This document shows positions 33,966 through 41,705 of a stretch of 64,000 bases of DNA, in pieces. The stretch spans positions 3,596,001-3,660,000 of the forward strand of contig NZ_CP070499.1 in NCBI RefSeq assembly GCF_016925615.1, written 5' to 3'. A program made the position numbers and the translations under genes. How positions within the stretch are numbered: position 1 is the first letter of the stretch; each line of letters starts with the position of its first letter. Below the pieces are notes generated by a model. That model ran no database searches, was not told the DNA's origin, and worked only from the letters and a program-made list of their open reading frames with translations. Source of the DNA: Natronosporangium hydrolyticum. GTDB taxonomy: Bacteria > Actinomycetota > Actinomycetes > Mycobacteriales > Micromonosporaceae.

Positions 33966-34751
33966 ATGGCCTCGTTCCGGCTCATGCGGCAGACCAACCG
34001 GTCCTCCCGATACGCCCACGTCACCGTCGAGGTCGCTACCGCCGATCAGACCGGGGTGAACGTCGCGGCGGTGGTGGGCAACGAGCTCCGGCACGAGGCT
34101 GAGCTGGGCGCTTGGTGGGCTCTGCGGAGCCAGCCGGCGACCGTGGTGACCGTGACTAAGGTGGTCGTGACTGAGGCCGACACCAGCGTCGGCGATGTGT
34201 ATGAGGCCACGGCTCGTGCCGTGTGGAAGAGCCTGCTGGTCGAGCATCAGCGCCGGTACGTGGGATTCAGCGACCCGCGGATGGTCACCGAGTGGTTGAG
34301 GAACATGGTCGGTCGGCGGTTGGACCAGGTGACCGAGGCCCGCCACTGGCACGCGGGACAGCGTGGACCGGACGCCGAGAGCCTGCTGCACGCGTGGCTG
34401 TTCTTCGACCACGCAGTCCCGATCGGCGTACACGGCCGGGGTGACCAGTTCCTGCTGGCCAAGGAAGATCCCTATGGCTCCTACGACATGGGGCCGCACG
34501 GGCAAGCCGAGGTAGGCCCAGCACAACACCCAGATGTGCTGTCCCGGTTCGTCGACGCCCGACTTGCAGACGGTGCCGTGATCGTCGGCCATCAAGGCGA
34601 GTGCAGCTCTGGCCTCGTGTTGCGCTTCGACACCGGCGACCTGACCATCGGCACGCTCGGCGACGAGTGGCTCCTGGCCCCGGGGGCACCGCCAGCCGCC
34701 CTTACCCGGCACAGCACCGTCGGCCCCTTCGTTCGCGGCGGCCATCGGTAA
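33966..34751 (+). CDS. uncharacterised protein
   Basis: Protein of 261 residues that I do not recognise. It begins MASFRLMRQTNRSSRYAHVT and contains a beta-rich N-terminal third, a helical centre (ARAVWKSLLVEHQRRYVGF) and a Gly/Asp-rich C-terminal third (HGRGDQFLLAKEDPYGSYDM). It has no signal peptide or membrane segment. It follows the IMPase-like gene by five bases with a GGTAGG ribosome site, implying a functional link, nature unknown. Confidence 0.65.
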   Translation: MASFRLMRQTNRSSRYAHVTVEVATADQTGVNVAAVVGNELRHEAELGAWWALRSQPATVVTVTKVVVTEADTSVGDVYEATARAVWKSLLVEHQRRYVGFSDPRMVTEWLRNMVGRRLDQVTEARHWHAGQRGPDAESLLHAWLFFDHAVPIGVHGRGDQFLLAKEDPYGSYDMGPHGQAEVGPAQHPDVLSRFVDARLADGAVIVGHQGECSSGLVLRFDTGDLTIGTLGDEWLLAPGAPPAALTRHSTVGPFVRGGHR

Positions 34752-34805
34752 GTAAAAGCGTGCGCTGCTTCGCGTCTCCGCAGCCGGCGGCGGACCGTGG
34801 AGGCA

Positions 34806-35006
34806 TCACCGCCGCTGTCCCGTTCTCCTCCGCTGCCGCTGGTTGTGCACCTGCCTCTCGGGCCGCTGGGTCGGGTGACTCAGTGCCGCTTCGATCGCGA
34901 GCCCGGTTGCGCAGAGCAGATCTTCACCGTTCATCGGACCTGCAAGTTGCAGGCTGACCGGTACCGGAAAGCCTGGTGACGGCAGGGGCATGGCGATGGC
35001 GGGATG
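34806..35006 (-). pseudogene. C-terminal remnant of an amidase-signature gene
   Basis: The minus strand reads HPAIAMPLPSPGFPVPVSLQ followed by LAGPMNGEDLLCATGLAIEA. This is the typical end of amidase-signature enzymes (xPVSLQLxGPxxGEDLLL). The catalytic Ser-Ser-Lys region would lie upstream, where a toxin-antitoxin module now sits, so only the tail survives. No further coding sequence was seen between it and the hypothetical gene at 34,751. Confidence 0.65.
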
Positions 35007-35010
35007 AACG

Positions 35011-35025
35011 ATCTGATAATCAGAT
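35011..35025 (+). promoter_or_regulatory. 15-bp palindrome, operator of toxin-antitoxin module
   Basis: ATCTGAT-A-ATCAGAT is a perfect palindrome 12 bases before the antitoxin ATG. GATAAT within it may serve as the -10 box. It fits autorepression by the antitoxin. Confidence 0.78.
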
Positions 35026-35036
35026 ACGCTAGCGGT

Positions 35037-35294
35037 ATGCGGACCATGACAGCCACTGAAGCGTCCCGCCGCTTCTCCGATCTCCTTGACGCGATCGAGC
35101 GGGGCGAGAGCGTCACGGTTACCCGCGGCAACCGTCCCATCGCCGAAATCCGGCCGGCACATCGCCGAACGGGAAAGGATCTTCGCGAGGCGCTTGCCGA
35201 AACCACCCCACCAGACGAGCGGTTCGAAACGGACATCGCTGAGGCCACAGCGCTACTGACCTCCGACAGGACCGATCCGTGGGCCGCCGCCTGA
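35037..35294 (+). CDS. Phd/YefM-type antitoxin
   Basis: Antitoxin of 85 residues. MRTMTATEASRRFSDLLDAI then SVTVTRGNRPIAEIRPAHRR is the Phd/YefM DNA-binding fold; the C-terminal acidic half (FETDIAEATALL) should wrap the toxin. The palindrome upstream suggests autoregulation. It overlaps the toxin start by 16 bases. ATG 35037 was chosen; the next ATG at 35046 is also possible. No clear ribosome site, so the mRNA may be nearly leaderless. Confidence 0.9.
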   Translation: MRTMTATEASRRFSDLLDAIERGESVTVTRGNRPIAEIRPAHRRTGKDLREALAETTPPDERFETDIAEATALLTSDRTDPWAAA

Positions 35295-35677
35295 TCCTCG
35301 ACACCAACATCCTCATAGCCTACGAACGCGGCACCATCGACAGAGCCGCTCTCGACAACGACGAGCTGGCCGTGGCCGCAGTTACCATCGCGGAGTACCG
35401 CGTTGGTATCGAACTCGCGGACACCGCGGCCCGCGCGGCCAGCCGTGCCCGAGCGCTCGTCGCGATCACATCTGCAATCGACGTGCTCGACTACACCGAG
35501 ACCACGGCAGCGCATCATGCTCGACTCATCGCGTACGTACGGCGCTCCGGCACACCTCGCAGCGCCCACGACCTGATGATCGCGGCGCACGCCGCAGAGA
35601 CCGACCGTCTCATCGTCAGCCGAGACGCGGCAGCTCGATTCGGTGACCTGCCTGGAGTTGCGGCGGCGCCAACCTAA
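35279..35677 (+). CDS. PIN-domain ribonuclease toxin (VapC-like)
   Basis: Toxin of 132 residues. The PIN acidic residues are visible: LILDTNILIAYERG (Asp8), VAAVTIAEYRVGI (Glu in the second position) and SAHDLMIAAHAAETDRLIVS (Asp in the third). RNA cleavage is expected. The GTG start at 35279 lies within the antitoxin's last codons, so the two are translationally coupled. Adjacent to two tRNA genes, as is common for mobile toxin-antitoxin modules. Confidence 0.92.
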   Translation: MGRRLILDTNILIAYERGTIDRAALDNDELAVAAVTIAEYRVGIELADTAARAASRARALVAITSAIDVLDYTETTAAHHARLIAYVRRSGTPRSAHDLMIAAHAAETDRLIVSRDAAARFGDLPGVAAAPT

Positions 35678-35719
35678 GTCGTGAGAACGAGACGCGCACC
35701 GGGTCGCGCGGCAGGGCGT

Positions 35720-35796
35720 TGGTGGGGCGGGCGGGGCTCGAACCCGCGACCAAAGGATTATGAGTCCCCTGCTCTGACCTGCTGAGCTACCGCCCC
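35720..35796 (-). tRNA. tRNA-Met (CAT), CCA encoded
   Basis: The minus strand folds as a full cloverleaf. Acceptor stem GGGGCGG / CCGCCCC, anticodon loop CTCATAA, and T-arm GCGGGTTCGAGCCCCGC. The discriminator A and 3' CCA are encoded. The sequence matches elongator rather than initiator features. Confidence 0.93.
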
Positions 35797-35835
35797 GCCC
35801 GCTATCCGCGGCGCGGGCGCGGCCGCGGTGGGAAG

Positions 35836-35908
35836 CTCCCCCGATAGGACTCGAACCTATAACCTACCGGTTAACAGCCGGGCGCTCTGCCAATTGAGCT
35901 ACGGGGGA
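35836..35908 (-). tRNA. tRNA-Asn (GTT)
   Basis: The minus strand folds with acceptor stem TCCCCCG / CGGGGGA, anticodon loop CTGTTAA and T-arm TAGGTTCGAGTCCTA. CCA is not encoded. It is co-oriented with tRNA-Met 39 bases downstream. Confidence 0.93.
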
Positions 35909-36158
35909 CCGCACGTTCAGCCGGGCAACGCCCGGCCGGACCCGACAAGCGTACCGGATGCCAACCGGATCGTCGCCACAGGGTTTAGAAACCCGGCATC
36001 GGGGGCAGTACAGCGCAGGCACGCCGGGGTGCACTGATACGCCGCAGTGGGGAGGCGGCCGGATAGGCTGTGCCCCAGGGTCGCGGCTGGCCGGCTTCCA
36101 GGAGGAAGATGGTGCTGTCGGGCCAGGGGGACGAGGCAATGCGGAAGGAGCCGTCACT

Positions 36159-36473
36159 ATGCGCGGCAAGCTGATGTTTCTCGGCGGAGTGGCGATCGGG
36201 TTCGTGCTCGGCGCCCGCGCCGGTCGCGAGCGCTACGACCAGCTGGTCAGCTCCGCTCGCCAGTTGTGGGATCACCCGACCGTCCAGGAGGCGGCTGGGG
36301 TGGTGCAGGCTCAGGCCAACCGTCTCTACGTCGAGGGTAAAGACGTCGTCGGCGACCGGCTGAGCCAGACGAAGCTGGGTGAGCGGCTGATCGGTGAGGA
36401 CGATCCGTTGGCGGATGTCGCGGATCAGGATCCGCTCACCGGCAATCGACGGCAACCGGGCGGTACTTTCTGA
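36159..36473 (+). CDS. small YtxH-like membrane protein
   Basis: Protein of 104 residues. The N-terminal hydrophobic helix MFLGGVAIGFVLGARAGRER has the glycine-rich pattern with a following Arg/Glu pair seen in YtxH-like envelope proteins. The remainder is amphipathic and acidic (RLIGEDDPLADVADQDPL). ATG 36159 has GGAAGGAG upstream. A strong terminator follows. The role is unknown. The 250 bases between tRNA-Asn and this start hold only a possible leader. Confidence 0.82.
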   Translation: MRGKLMFLGGVAIGFVLGARAGRERYDQLVSSARQLWDHPTVQEAAGVVQAQANRLYVEGKDVVGDRLSQTKLGERLIGEDDPLADVADQDPLTGNRRQPGGTF

Positions 36474-36526
36474 GTAGCCGCACCGGTCGGCTGGCTACCC
36501 CGGCGCGGTCGCCGATCTCCTGCCAG

Positions 36527-36567
36527 GGCGTCAGTGTGGTGAGGTCACCACACTGACGCCTTTTTTT
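36527..36567. terminator. strong intrinsic terminator, likely bidirectional
   Basis: GGCGTCAGTGTGGT pairs perfectly with ACCACACTGACGCC around a six-base loop, followed by seven T (36561-36567). It lies between convergent genes (36473 plus; 36656 minus). A T-run like this is rare in high-GC actinomycetes. Confidence 0.92.
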
Positions 36568-36581
36568 GGCCGCCAAGCCGA

Positions 36582-36639
36582 GTTGACCATGGGGTTTGGG
36601 ACGCAAAATCGCCCGGACCATGTACCTAGGTCCATGATC
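36582..36639 (-). repeat. 58-bp dispersed repeat, copy C (inverted)
   Basis: Plus-strand reading starts GTTGACCATGGGGTTT and ends CTAGGTCCATGATC. Its ends are the reverse complement of copies A and B. With the following AAC, the ends form an inverted repeat GTTGACCATGG / CCATGATCAAC. Confidence 0.85.
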
Positions 36640-36655
36640 AACTCCGGGGGCGGGG

Positions 36656-37477
36656 CTATTTGCAGAGCATGCGGGTCATTCGGCGGGCGGCGATCGCCAG
36701 CCCGAGGATGGTGGCGAGTAGCAGGTAGCCGGTGTGCCAGGCCAGGCCCGCCCAGCTGAGCTGGTTGAGCGCGATCCCGCGGATCAGCTCGACGCCGTGG
36801 TAGAGCGGGGTCACCTGCACCACCACCTGCAGCGCCACCGGGTAGCTGCTCACCGGCACGAAGGTGCCGGAGAAGAGGAACAATCCGAACTGCAGGATGC
36901 CGACGTAGTCGAAGTCTTGCCAGGTGCGCATCAGCGTGGCGAGCGCCATGCCGAGGCCGCCGAAGGCGAAGCCGACCAGCAGCGCGGCCGGCAACGCGGC
37001 CAGCGCCCGCAATGGGCTGGTGATGTCCATCGCCACCATCACCACCAGGAACGCCGCCGTATACATCGCGCCGCGCAGCATCGCCCAACCCAGCTCGCCG
37101 AAGGCGATCTCGGCGGGGGTGACCGGGGTGTTGAGCACCGAGTCGTAGAGCTTGCTGAACTTCATCTTGGCGAAGAAGTTCATGGTCGACTCGGCGATGG
37201 CGCCGTTCATCGCGGCGGCGGCGAGCAACGCCGGGGCGAGGAAGGTCAGGTAGGACACGGTGGTGCCGTCGGCGAGGGTCATGTCGCCGACCAACGCGCC
37301 GACTCCCCAGCCGATCGCGAACAGGTAGAGCAACGGCTCGGCGAAGCCGGAGATCACCAGCCACCAGTAGGTGCCGCCGGCGCGGAAGGCGACCAGGTTG
37401 CGTTCGGTCACCGCCCCGGCGCGCCGGGGCGACAGCTCGCTGCCGGCGATGGCGCGGGTCAGCATGGTCGTCACCAT
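36656..37477 (-). CDS. ABC-2 type permease, second subunit
   Basis: Membrane protein of 273 residues with six hydrophobic segments. WLVISGFAEPLLYLFAIGWG, ALLAAAAMNGAIAESTMNFF and HGVELIRGIALNQLSW are typical of NodJ/DrrB-like exporters. It starts eight bases after the previous permease stop, in one operon with it and the ATPase. ATG 37477 was preferred to an upstream in-frame extension that is not hydrophobic. Substrate unknown, possibly a drug or lipid. Confidence 0.88.
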   Translation of the reverse strand: MVTTMLTRAIAGSELSPRRAGAVTERNLVAFRAGGTYWWLVISGFAEPLLYLFAIGWGVGALVGDMTLADGTTVSYLTFLAPALLAAAAMNGAIAESTMNFFAKMKFSKLYDSVLNTPVTPAEIAFGELGWAMLRGAMYTAAFLVVMVAMDITSPLRALAALPAALLVGFAFGGLGMALATLMRTWQDFDYVGILQFGLFLFSGTFVPVSSYPVALQVVVQVTPLYHGVELIRGIALNQLSWAGLAWHTGYLLLATILGLAIAARRMTRMLCK

Positions 37478-37484
37478 CGTCGGG

Positions 37485-38261
37485 TCACCTCGCCAGCCGG
37501 GTACGGAATCGGACGGTGGCCAGCGCGAACCCGGCGACCACCCAGAGCAGCAGGTAGCCGAGGTGGGCGGCGATCGGCCAGGCGCTGCCGGCGTAGGCGG
37601 CACCGAGCACTACCGCCCGGCACAGCTCCACGCCGTGGTAGAGCGGCAGCGCGTAGGCCAGCGGCTGCAACCCGCCGGGCAGCTGCTCGATCGGGAAGAA
37701 GACGCCGGAGAAGAGCATCATCGGCAGCTGCGCGAACCGGAACATGATCGCCATCAGGTTGGGGCTGTCGATGGTGGCCGAGTAGGCGAACATCGGCGCC
37801 GCCACCGCCAGGCCGACCAGCACCGCGATCAGTGGCGCGAACACCGCGCCGGCCGAGGCGACCGCCCCGAACGGGATCATGACTAATAGGAAGGCGGTGG
37901 CGGTGACCAGCACCCGCAGCGAGATGTAGCCGAGCTGGCCGGCGATCATGTCGCTGACCCGGGGCGGCGCCGCCGCCATACCGTAGTAGATCTTGTGCCA
38001 TTTGAAGTTGCCGAGCACCGGGAACCCGGACTCGATCATCGCCACCTGCACCCCGGTGAAGGCGAGCAGCCCGGCACCGATGAACTGCGCGTAGGGCAGG
38101 TCGAGGGCGCCGCCGCGGTCGACATACTCGCCCACCATCAGGCCCATGCCGAGGAAGAAGAGCACCGGCATCACGAACGAGCTGAAGACGGTGCCGCGCC
38201 AGACCCGCCGGTAGCCGGAGAGGTGGTACTCGAAGACCGCGAGCGTGGATCGCCCGGTCAT
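37485..38261 (-). CDS. ABC-2 type permease, first subunit
   Basis: Membrane protein of 258 residues with about six segments (for example FSSFVMPVLFFLGMGLMVGE). It includes the conserved QLPGGLQPLAYALPLYHGVEL loop found in NodJ-like exporters. Its ATG at 38261 overlaps the ATPase stop (TGATG), with GGAGGGG upstream, so it is translationally coupled to it. It probably forms a heterodimer with the next permease. Confidence 0.88.
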   Translation of the reverse strand: MTGRSTLAVFEYHLSGYRRVWRGTVFSSFVMPVLFFLGMGLMVGEYVDRGGALDLPYAQFIGAGLLAFTGVQVAMIESGFPVLGNFKWHKIYYGMAAAPPRVSDMIAGQLGYISLRVLVTATAFLLVMIPFGAVASAGAVFAPLIAVLVGLAVAAPMFAYSATIDSPNLMAIMFRFAQLPMMLFSGVFFPIEQLPGGLQPLAYALPLYHGVELCRAVVLGAAYAGSAWPIAAHLGYLLLWVVAGFALATVRFRTRLAR

Positions 38262-39196
38262 CACCCCTCCACCAGCGTCCGGCCGGTCAGGTGCAGGAAG
38301 ACATCCTCCAGACTCGCGCGCCGGACCAGCACTCCGGCCGGGCGCAGGCCACGGGCGTCGACCGCGGCGGCGGCGGCGTCGCCGTCGTCGGTGTAGAGCA
38401 GCAGCCGGTCGGGCAGGATCTCGACCCGCTCGCCGATGCCGTCGAGCTTGCTCGCGTACGACTCGTGCTGGTCGACGCCGAAGCGCAGCTCCACCACCTC
38501 GCGGGTGGCGTGAGCTTCGATCAGCGCCCGGGGCGAGCCTTCGGCGACGATCCGGCCGCCGTCCATCACCACCAGCCGATCGCAGAGCTGCTCGGCCTCG
38601 TCCATGTAGTGGGTGGTGAGCACCAGCGTCACGCCGCGCTGCTTGAGCCGGAACAGCCGCTCCCAGACCAGATGCCGGGCCTGCGGGTCGAGGCCGGTGG
38701 TGGGCTCGTCGAGCAGGACGATGTCGGGCTCGTTGACCAGCGCCCGGGCGATCGTGAGCCGCCGTTTCATGCCCCCGGAGAGCGGCTCCACCTTGCTGTC
38801 GGCCCGCTCCGAGAGCTGCACGAACTCCAGCAGCTCCCGGGCGCGGGCCTTGGCTTTGGCGCGCGGGATGCCGAAGTAGCGGGCGTAGGTGACCAGGTTT
38901 TCCTGGCAGGTCATCTCCGGGTCGAGGTTGTCTTCCTGCGGGCAGACCCCCAGCCGACCGCGGATGGCCGGGCCGTCGCGTCGCGGGTCCATACCGAGGA
39001 TGGTCAGCTCGCCGCCGGTCGGTGGCGAGACGCAGCCCACCATGCGCATGGTGGAGCTCTTGCCGGCCCCGTTGGGACCGAGGAAGCCGAAGGCCTCCCC
39101 CGCCGGCACCTCGACGTCGATGCCGTCGACCGCGACGAAGTCGCCGAAGCGCTTGACCAGCCCGCGGGCCCGGATCAGAGTCTGTGGTTCGGTCAT
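38261..39196 (-). CDS. ABC transporter ATP-binding protein, NodI/DrrA-like
   Basis: ATPase subunit of 311 residues. Walker A FLGPNGAGKSSTMRMVGC, a Q-loop CPQEDNLDPEMTCQENL, signature PLSGGMKRRLTIARALV and Walker B DIVLLDEPTTGLDPQA are intact. The C-terminal extension of about 70 residues (RFGVDQHESYASKLDGIG onward) is typical of DrrA/NodI. It drives export by the two permeases below it in the operon. Confidence 0.92.
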   Translation of the reverse strand: MTEPQTLIRARGLVKRFGDFVAVDGIDVEVPAGEAFGFLGPNGAGKSSTMRMVGCVSPPTGGELTILGMDPRRDGPAIRGRLGVCPQEDNLDPEMTCQENLVTYARYFGIPRAKAKARARELLEFVQLSERADSKVEPLSGGMKRRLTIARALVNEPDIVLLDEPTTGLDPQARHLVWERLFRLKQRGVTLVLTTHYMDEAEQLCDRLVVMDGGRIVAEGSPRALIEAHATREVVELRFGVDQHESYASKLDGIGERVEILPDRLLLYTDDGDAAAAAVDARGLRPAGVLVRRASLEDVFLHLTGRTLVEG

Positions 39197-39303
39197 GCGG
39201 CCGATCCTCGTAGCTGAAGTGGGCTGCAGGTCAAGTCAGGCATGGCAAGACCGTATCCCGATGGTGGGACAGCCCGGCCAGTCCTTTTCCGGGTTGCCGG
39301 CGC

Positions 39304-39819
39304 TCAGACCGGCTGGCTGTGCTCGGCGGCGAACCCCGCCACCAAGGTGCCGGTCGCCTCGCGTACCCCAGGGCCGTCCGGGTCGGTGCCCTCGTCATAG
39401 CGCACGGCCCAGGTGAGGCCGTCGATGCCCGGCACCCGGCGGGCCACCACCCGGACCGCCCCGCCGGGCACCGGGTGATGTGACGAGAATGACACCGAAC
39501 GGGTGACTCGGGTACGGACCACCTGCGGCAGGTCCCGCGGCTCGGTGACGGTCACCCGCAGCGGCGGCTGGTCGGCGGTGATCCAGTAGCCGTCCCGCTC
39601 CTCCACCACCTCCGCCGGGGTGATCTCCAGCGCCCGGCCGGTCCAGCTGGCCTTGTGGATCTCGTGCCACCCGAGCCGGGCCACCCGCCCCGGAAACCAC
39701 AGCCCCAGATTGCTGGCGACCACCGCCTCCTCGTCGGCGGTCCGCGCCCAGGAAACGACCCGCTCGTCGCGCCCCATCGGCGGCCGCAGCGCCGACGGCA
39801 ACCGGCGTTTGAAGATCAC
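39304..39819 (-). CDS. conserved hypothetical protein downstream of dnaG
   Basis: Protein of 171 residues, beta-rich, with no domain I can name. It begins MIFKRRLPSALRPPMGRDER and contains LGLWFPGRVARLGWHEIHKA. It starts one base after the dnaG stop, so it is co-transcribed with it. No signal peptide. It is probably a conserved actinobacterial protein; function unknown. Confidence 0.75.
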   Translation of the reverse strand: MIFKRRLPSALRPPMGRDERVVSWARTADEEAVVASNLGLWFPGRVARLGWHEIHKASWTGRALEITPAEVVEERDGYWITADQPPLRVTVTEPRDLPQVVRTRVTRSVSFSSHHPVPGGAVRVVARRVPGIDGLTWAVRYDEGTDPDGPGVREATGTLVAGFAAEHSQPV

Positions 39820-39820
39820 G

Positions 39821-41668
39821 TCAGAGCCCTCCCGCAGCCCGTTCCCGCAACGCCCGTGCCCGCTGTTCCAGTGGGAACAGCTCGGCGGCGAGCGAGAGAT
39901 ACTCCGTCTGGTTGGTCACCGGGTTGACCCGCTGCGCCCGCGACTTCAGCGCCGCCACCTGCGCGTCGACCGTGACCAGCTCCAGCTTAGCCAAGGTCAC
40001 CCCGACATAGTGGGGATCGACATCGCCGTCGAGTCGCAGTGGTTCCACCGCGAGTTCGCTGGCGAGGGCGCTGGCGGCCAGGTCCGGGCAGGCGTCACGG
40101 ACCCGCTGCACCCAATCTGGGCCGCTCACGGCGGCGGCACAGCCGCCGGCCTCGGCGATCGCGCTGCGCAGCGCGGCGTGCAGTGGGTTGTGGTACGCGG
40201 CGGCATCGAGCGCATCGAAGATCGGCCCGGCCAGCACCGGCTCCTGCAGCGCCAGCTTCAACGCCTCCCGTTCGACCAGCGTCGCCGGGTTCACCACCGG
40301 CCGCGGGCCGGTCCGGCGGGCCGGCGCCGGCTCCTCCCCCTTTACCGCGGCCGCTACCGCCCGGCTCACCTGCTCCACCGGCAACCCGAGGTCACCGGCG
40401 AGCTTGCGCGCGTACTCGGGACGCTTCTCGCGGTCTTTCAGTTTGGCCACCAGCGGCGCCGCGCGCCGCATCGCGTCCACCCGGCCGTCGACGGTGTCCA
40501 GGTCGTAGCGGGAGAGCAGCTGCCGCAGCGCGAAGTCGACCAGCGGCTCCCGCCGCGCCACCAGGTCACGGACGGCGGCGTCGCCCTTGGTGAGCCGCAG
40601 GTCGCACGGGTCCAGACTGTCCGGGCTGATCGCGATGAAGGTACGGCCGACGAACTTCTGGTCAGACTCGAACGCCCGCAGCGCCGCCTGCTGACCGGCC
40701 TGGTCCCCGTCGAAGGTGAAGATGATCTCGCCGGTGAAGGCGTCGGTGTCCATCAGCAGCCGCCGCAACACGCCGACGTGCTCGTTGCCGAAGGCGGTGC
40801 CGCAGCTGGCGACCGCCGTCGGTACCCCGGCCAGGTGGCAGGCCATCACGTCGGTGTACCCCTCGACGATCACTACCCGGCCCTGCTTGGCGATCTCCCG
40901 CTTGGCCTGGTCGATGCCGTAGAGCACCTGCGACTTTTTGTAGATCGGGGTCTCCGGGGTGTTCAGATACTTCGGACCCTCCTCGGCGTCGTCCAGCTTG
41001 CGGGCCCCGAAGCCGATCACATCGCCGGAGATGTCCCGGATCGGCCACAGCAGTCGGCCCCGGAACCGGTCGATCAGTGACCCCGAGCGGGCCGGTCGGG
41101 ACAGCCCGGCGGTCACCAACTCGTCGTCGGTGAAGCCGCTATGGCGCAGGTGCCGGGTGAGCGTCTCCCACGCCGCCGGGGCGTACCCGCACCCGTAGCG
41201 GGTGGCGGTGTCCCGGTCGAAGCCGCGCTGGGCGAGGAACTGGCGGGCGCTGCGAGCCGGCGGGGTGAGTAGCTGCTCGGCGTAGAACTCGGCGGCGGCG
41301 GCGTGCGCGGCGACCAGCCGCTGCCGCTGGTTGGGCCGCTGCCGCTGCGGGTTCGGCCCGGTCTCGACGTACCGCAGGGCGATGCCGAGCTTGCCCGCCA
41401 GATGCTCCACCGCCTCCAGGAAGGTCAGGTGGTCGACCTCCATCACGAAGCTGATGGCGTCGCCGCCCTTGCCGCAGCCGTGGCAGTAGAAAACTCCTTT
41501 GTCCACCCGGACCGTGAACGACGGTGTCTTCTCGTCGTGGAACGGGCAGAGCCCTTTGAGGGTCTGCGCACCGCCTGAACGCAGCGTCACCCGTTCCGAG
41601 ACCACATCCGCGATGGACGTCCGTTCCCGGACCGTCACGATGTCCTCGTCCCGAATCCTGCCCGCCAC
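39821..41668 (-). CDS. dnaG: DNA primase DnaG
   Basis: Primase of 615 residues that makes RNA primers at the replication fork. The N-terminal zinc finger has CPFHDEKTPSFTV and FYCHGCGKGGD (CHC2 type). The TOPRIM core follows: VVIVEGYTDVMACHLAG (catalytic Glu) and IIFTFDGDQAGQQAA (DxD). The C-terminal helicase-interaction domain is about 130 residues. ATG 41668 is the only good start before the zinc finger. It diverges from a PfkB-family kinase gene. Confidence 0.97.
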   Translation of the reverse strand: MAGRIRDEDIVTVRERTSIADVVSERVTLRSGGAQTLKGLCPFHDEKTPSFTVRVDKGVFYCHGCGKGGDAISFVMEVDHLTFLEAVEHLAGKLGIALRYVETGPNPQRQRPNQRQRLVAAHAAAAEFYAEQLLTPPARSARQFLAQRGFDRDTATRYGCGYAPAAWETLTRHLRHSGFTDDELVTAGLSRPARSGSLIDRFRGRLLWPIRDISGDVIGFGARKLDDAEEGPKYLNTPETPIYKKSQVLYGIDQAKREIAKQGRVVIVEGYTDVMACHLAGVPTAVASCGTAFGNEHVGVLRRLLMDTDAFTGEIIFTFDGDQAGQQAALRAFESDQKFVGRTFIAISPDSLDPCDLRLTKGDAAVRDLVARREPLVDFALRQLLSRYDLDTVDGRVDAMRRAAPLVAKLKDREKRPEYARKLAGDLGLPVEQVSRAVAAAVKGEEPAPARRTGPRPVVNPATLVEREALKLALQEPVLAGPIFDALDAAAYHNPLHAALRSAIAEAGGCAAAVSGPDWVQRVRDACPDLAASALASELAVEPLRLDGDVDPHYVGVTLAKLELVTVDAQVAALKSRAQRVNPVTNQTEYLSLAAELFPLEQRARALRERAAGGL

Positions 41669-41705
41669 CCGGTCACCTCCTCCGCCGTCCTATCTTCCCT
41701 CAGCT

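Noticed and set aside
25000-35700. Integrated prophage or integrative element ending at tRNA-Met
   Set aside because: No integrase, recombinase, replication gene or matching attachment repeat was seen; only gene remnants and a toxin-antitoxin pair support island-like turnover.
35828-36037. Plus-strand frame of 69 codons over tRNA-Asn
   Set aside because: It is antisense to a complete tRNA cloverleaf.
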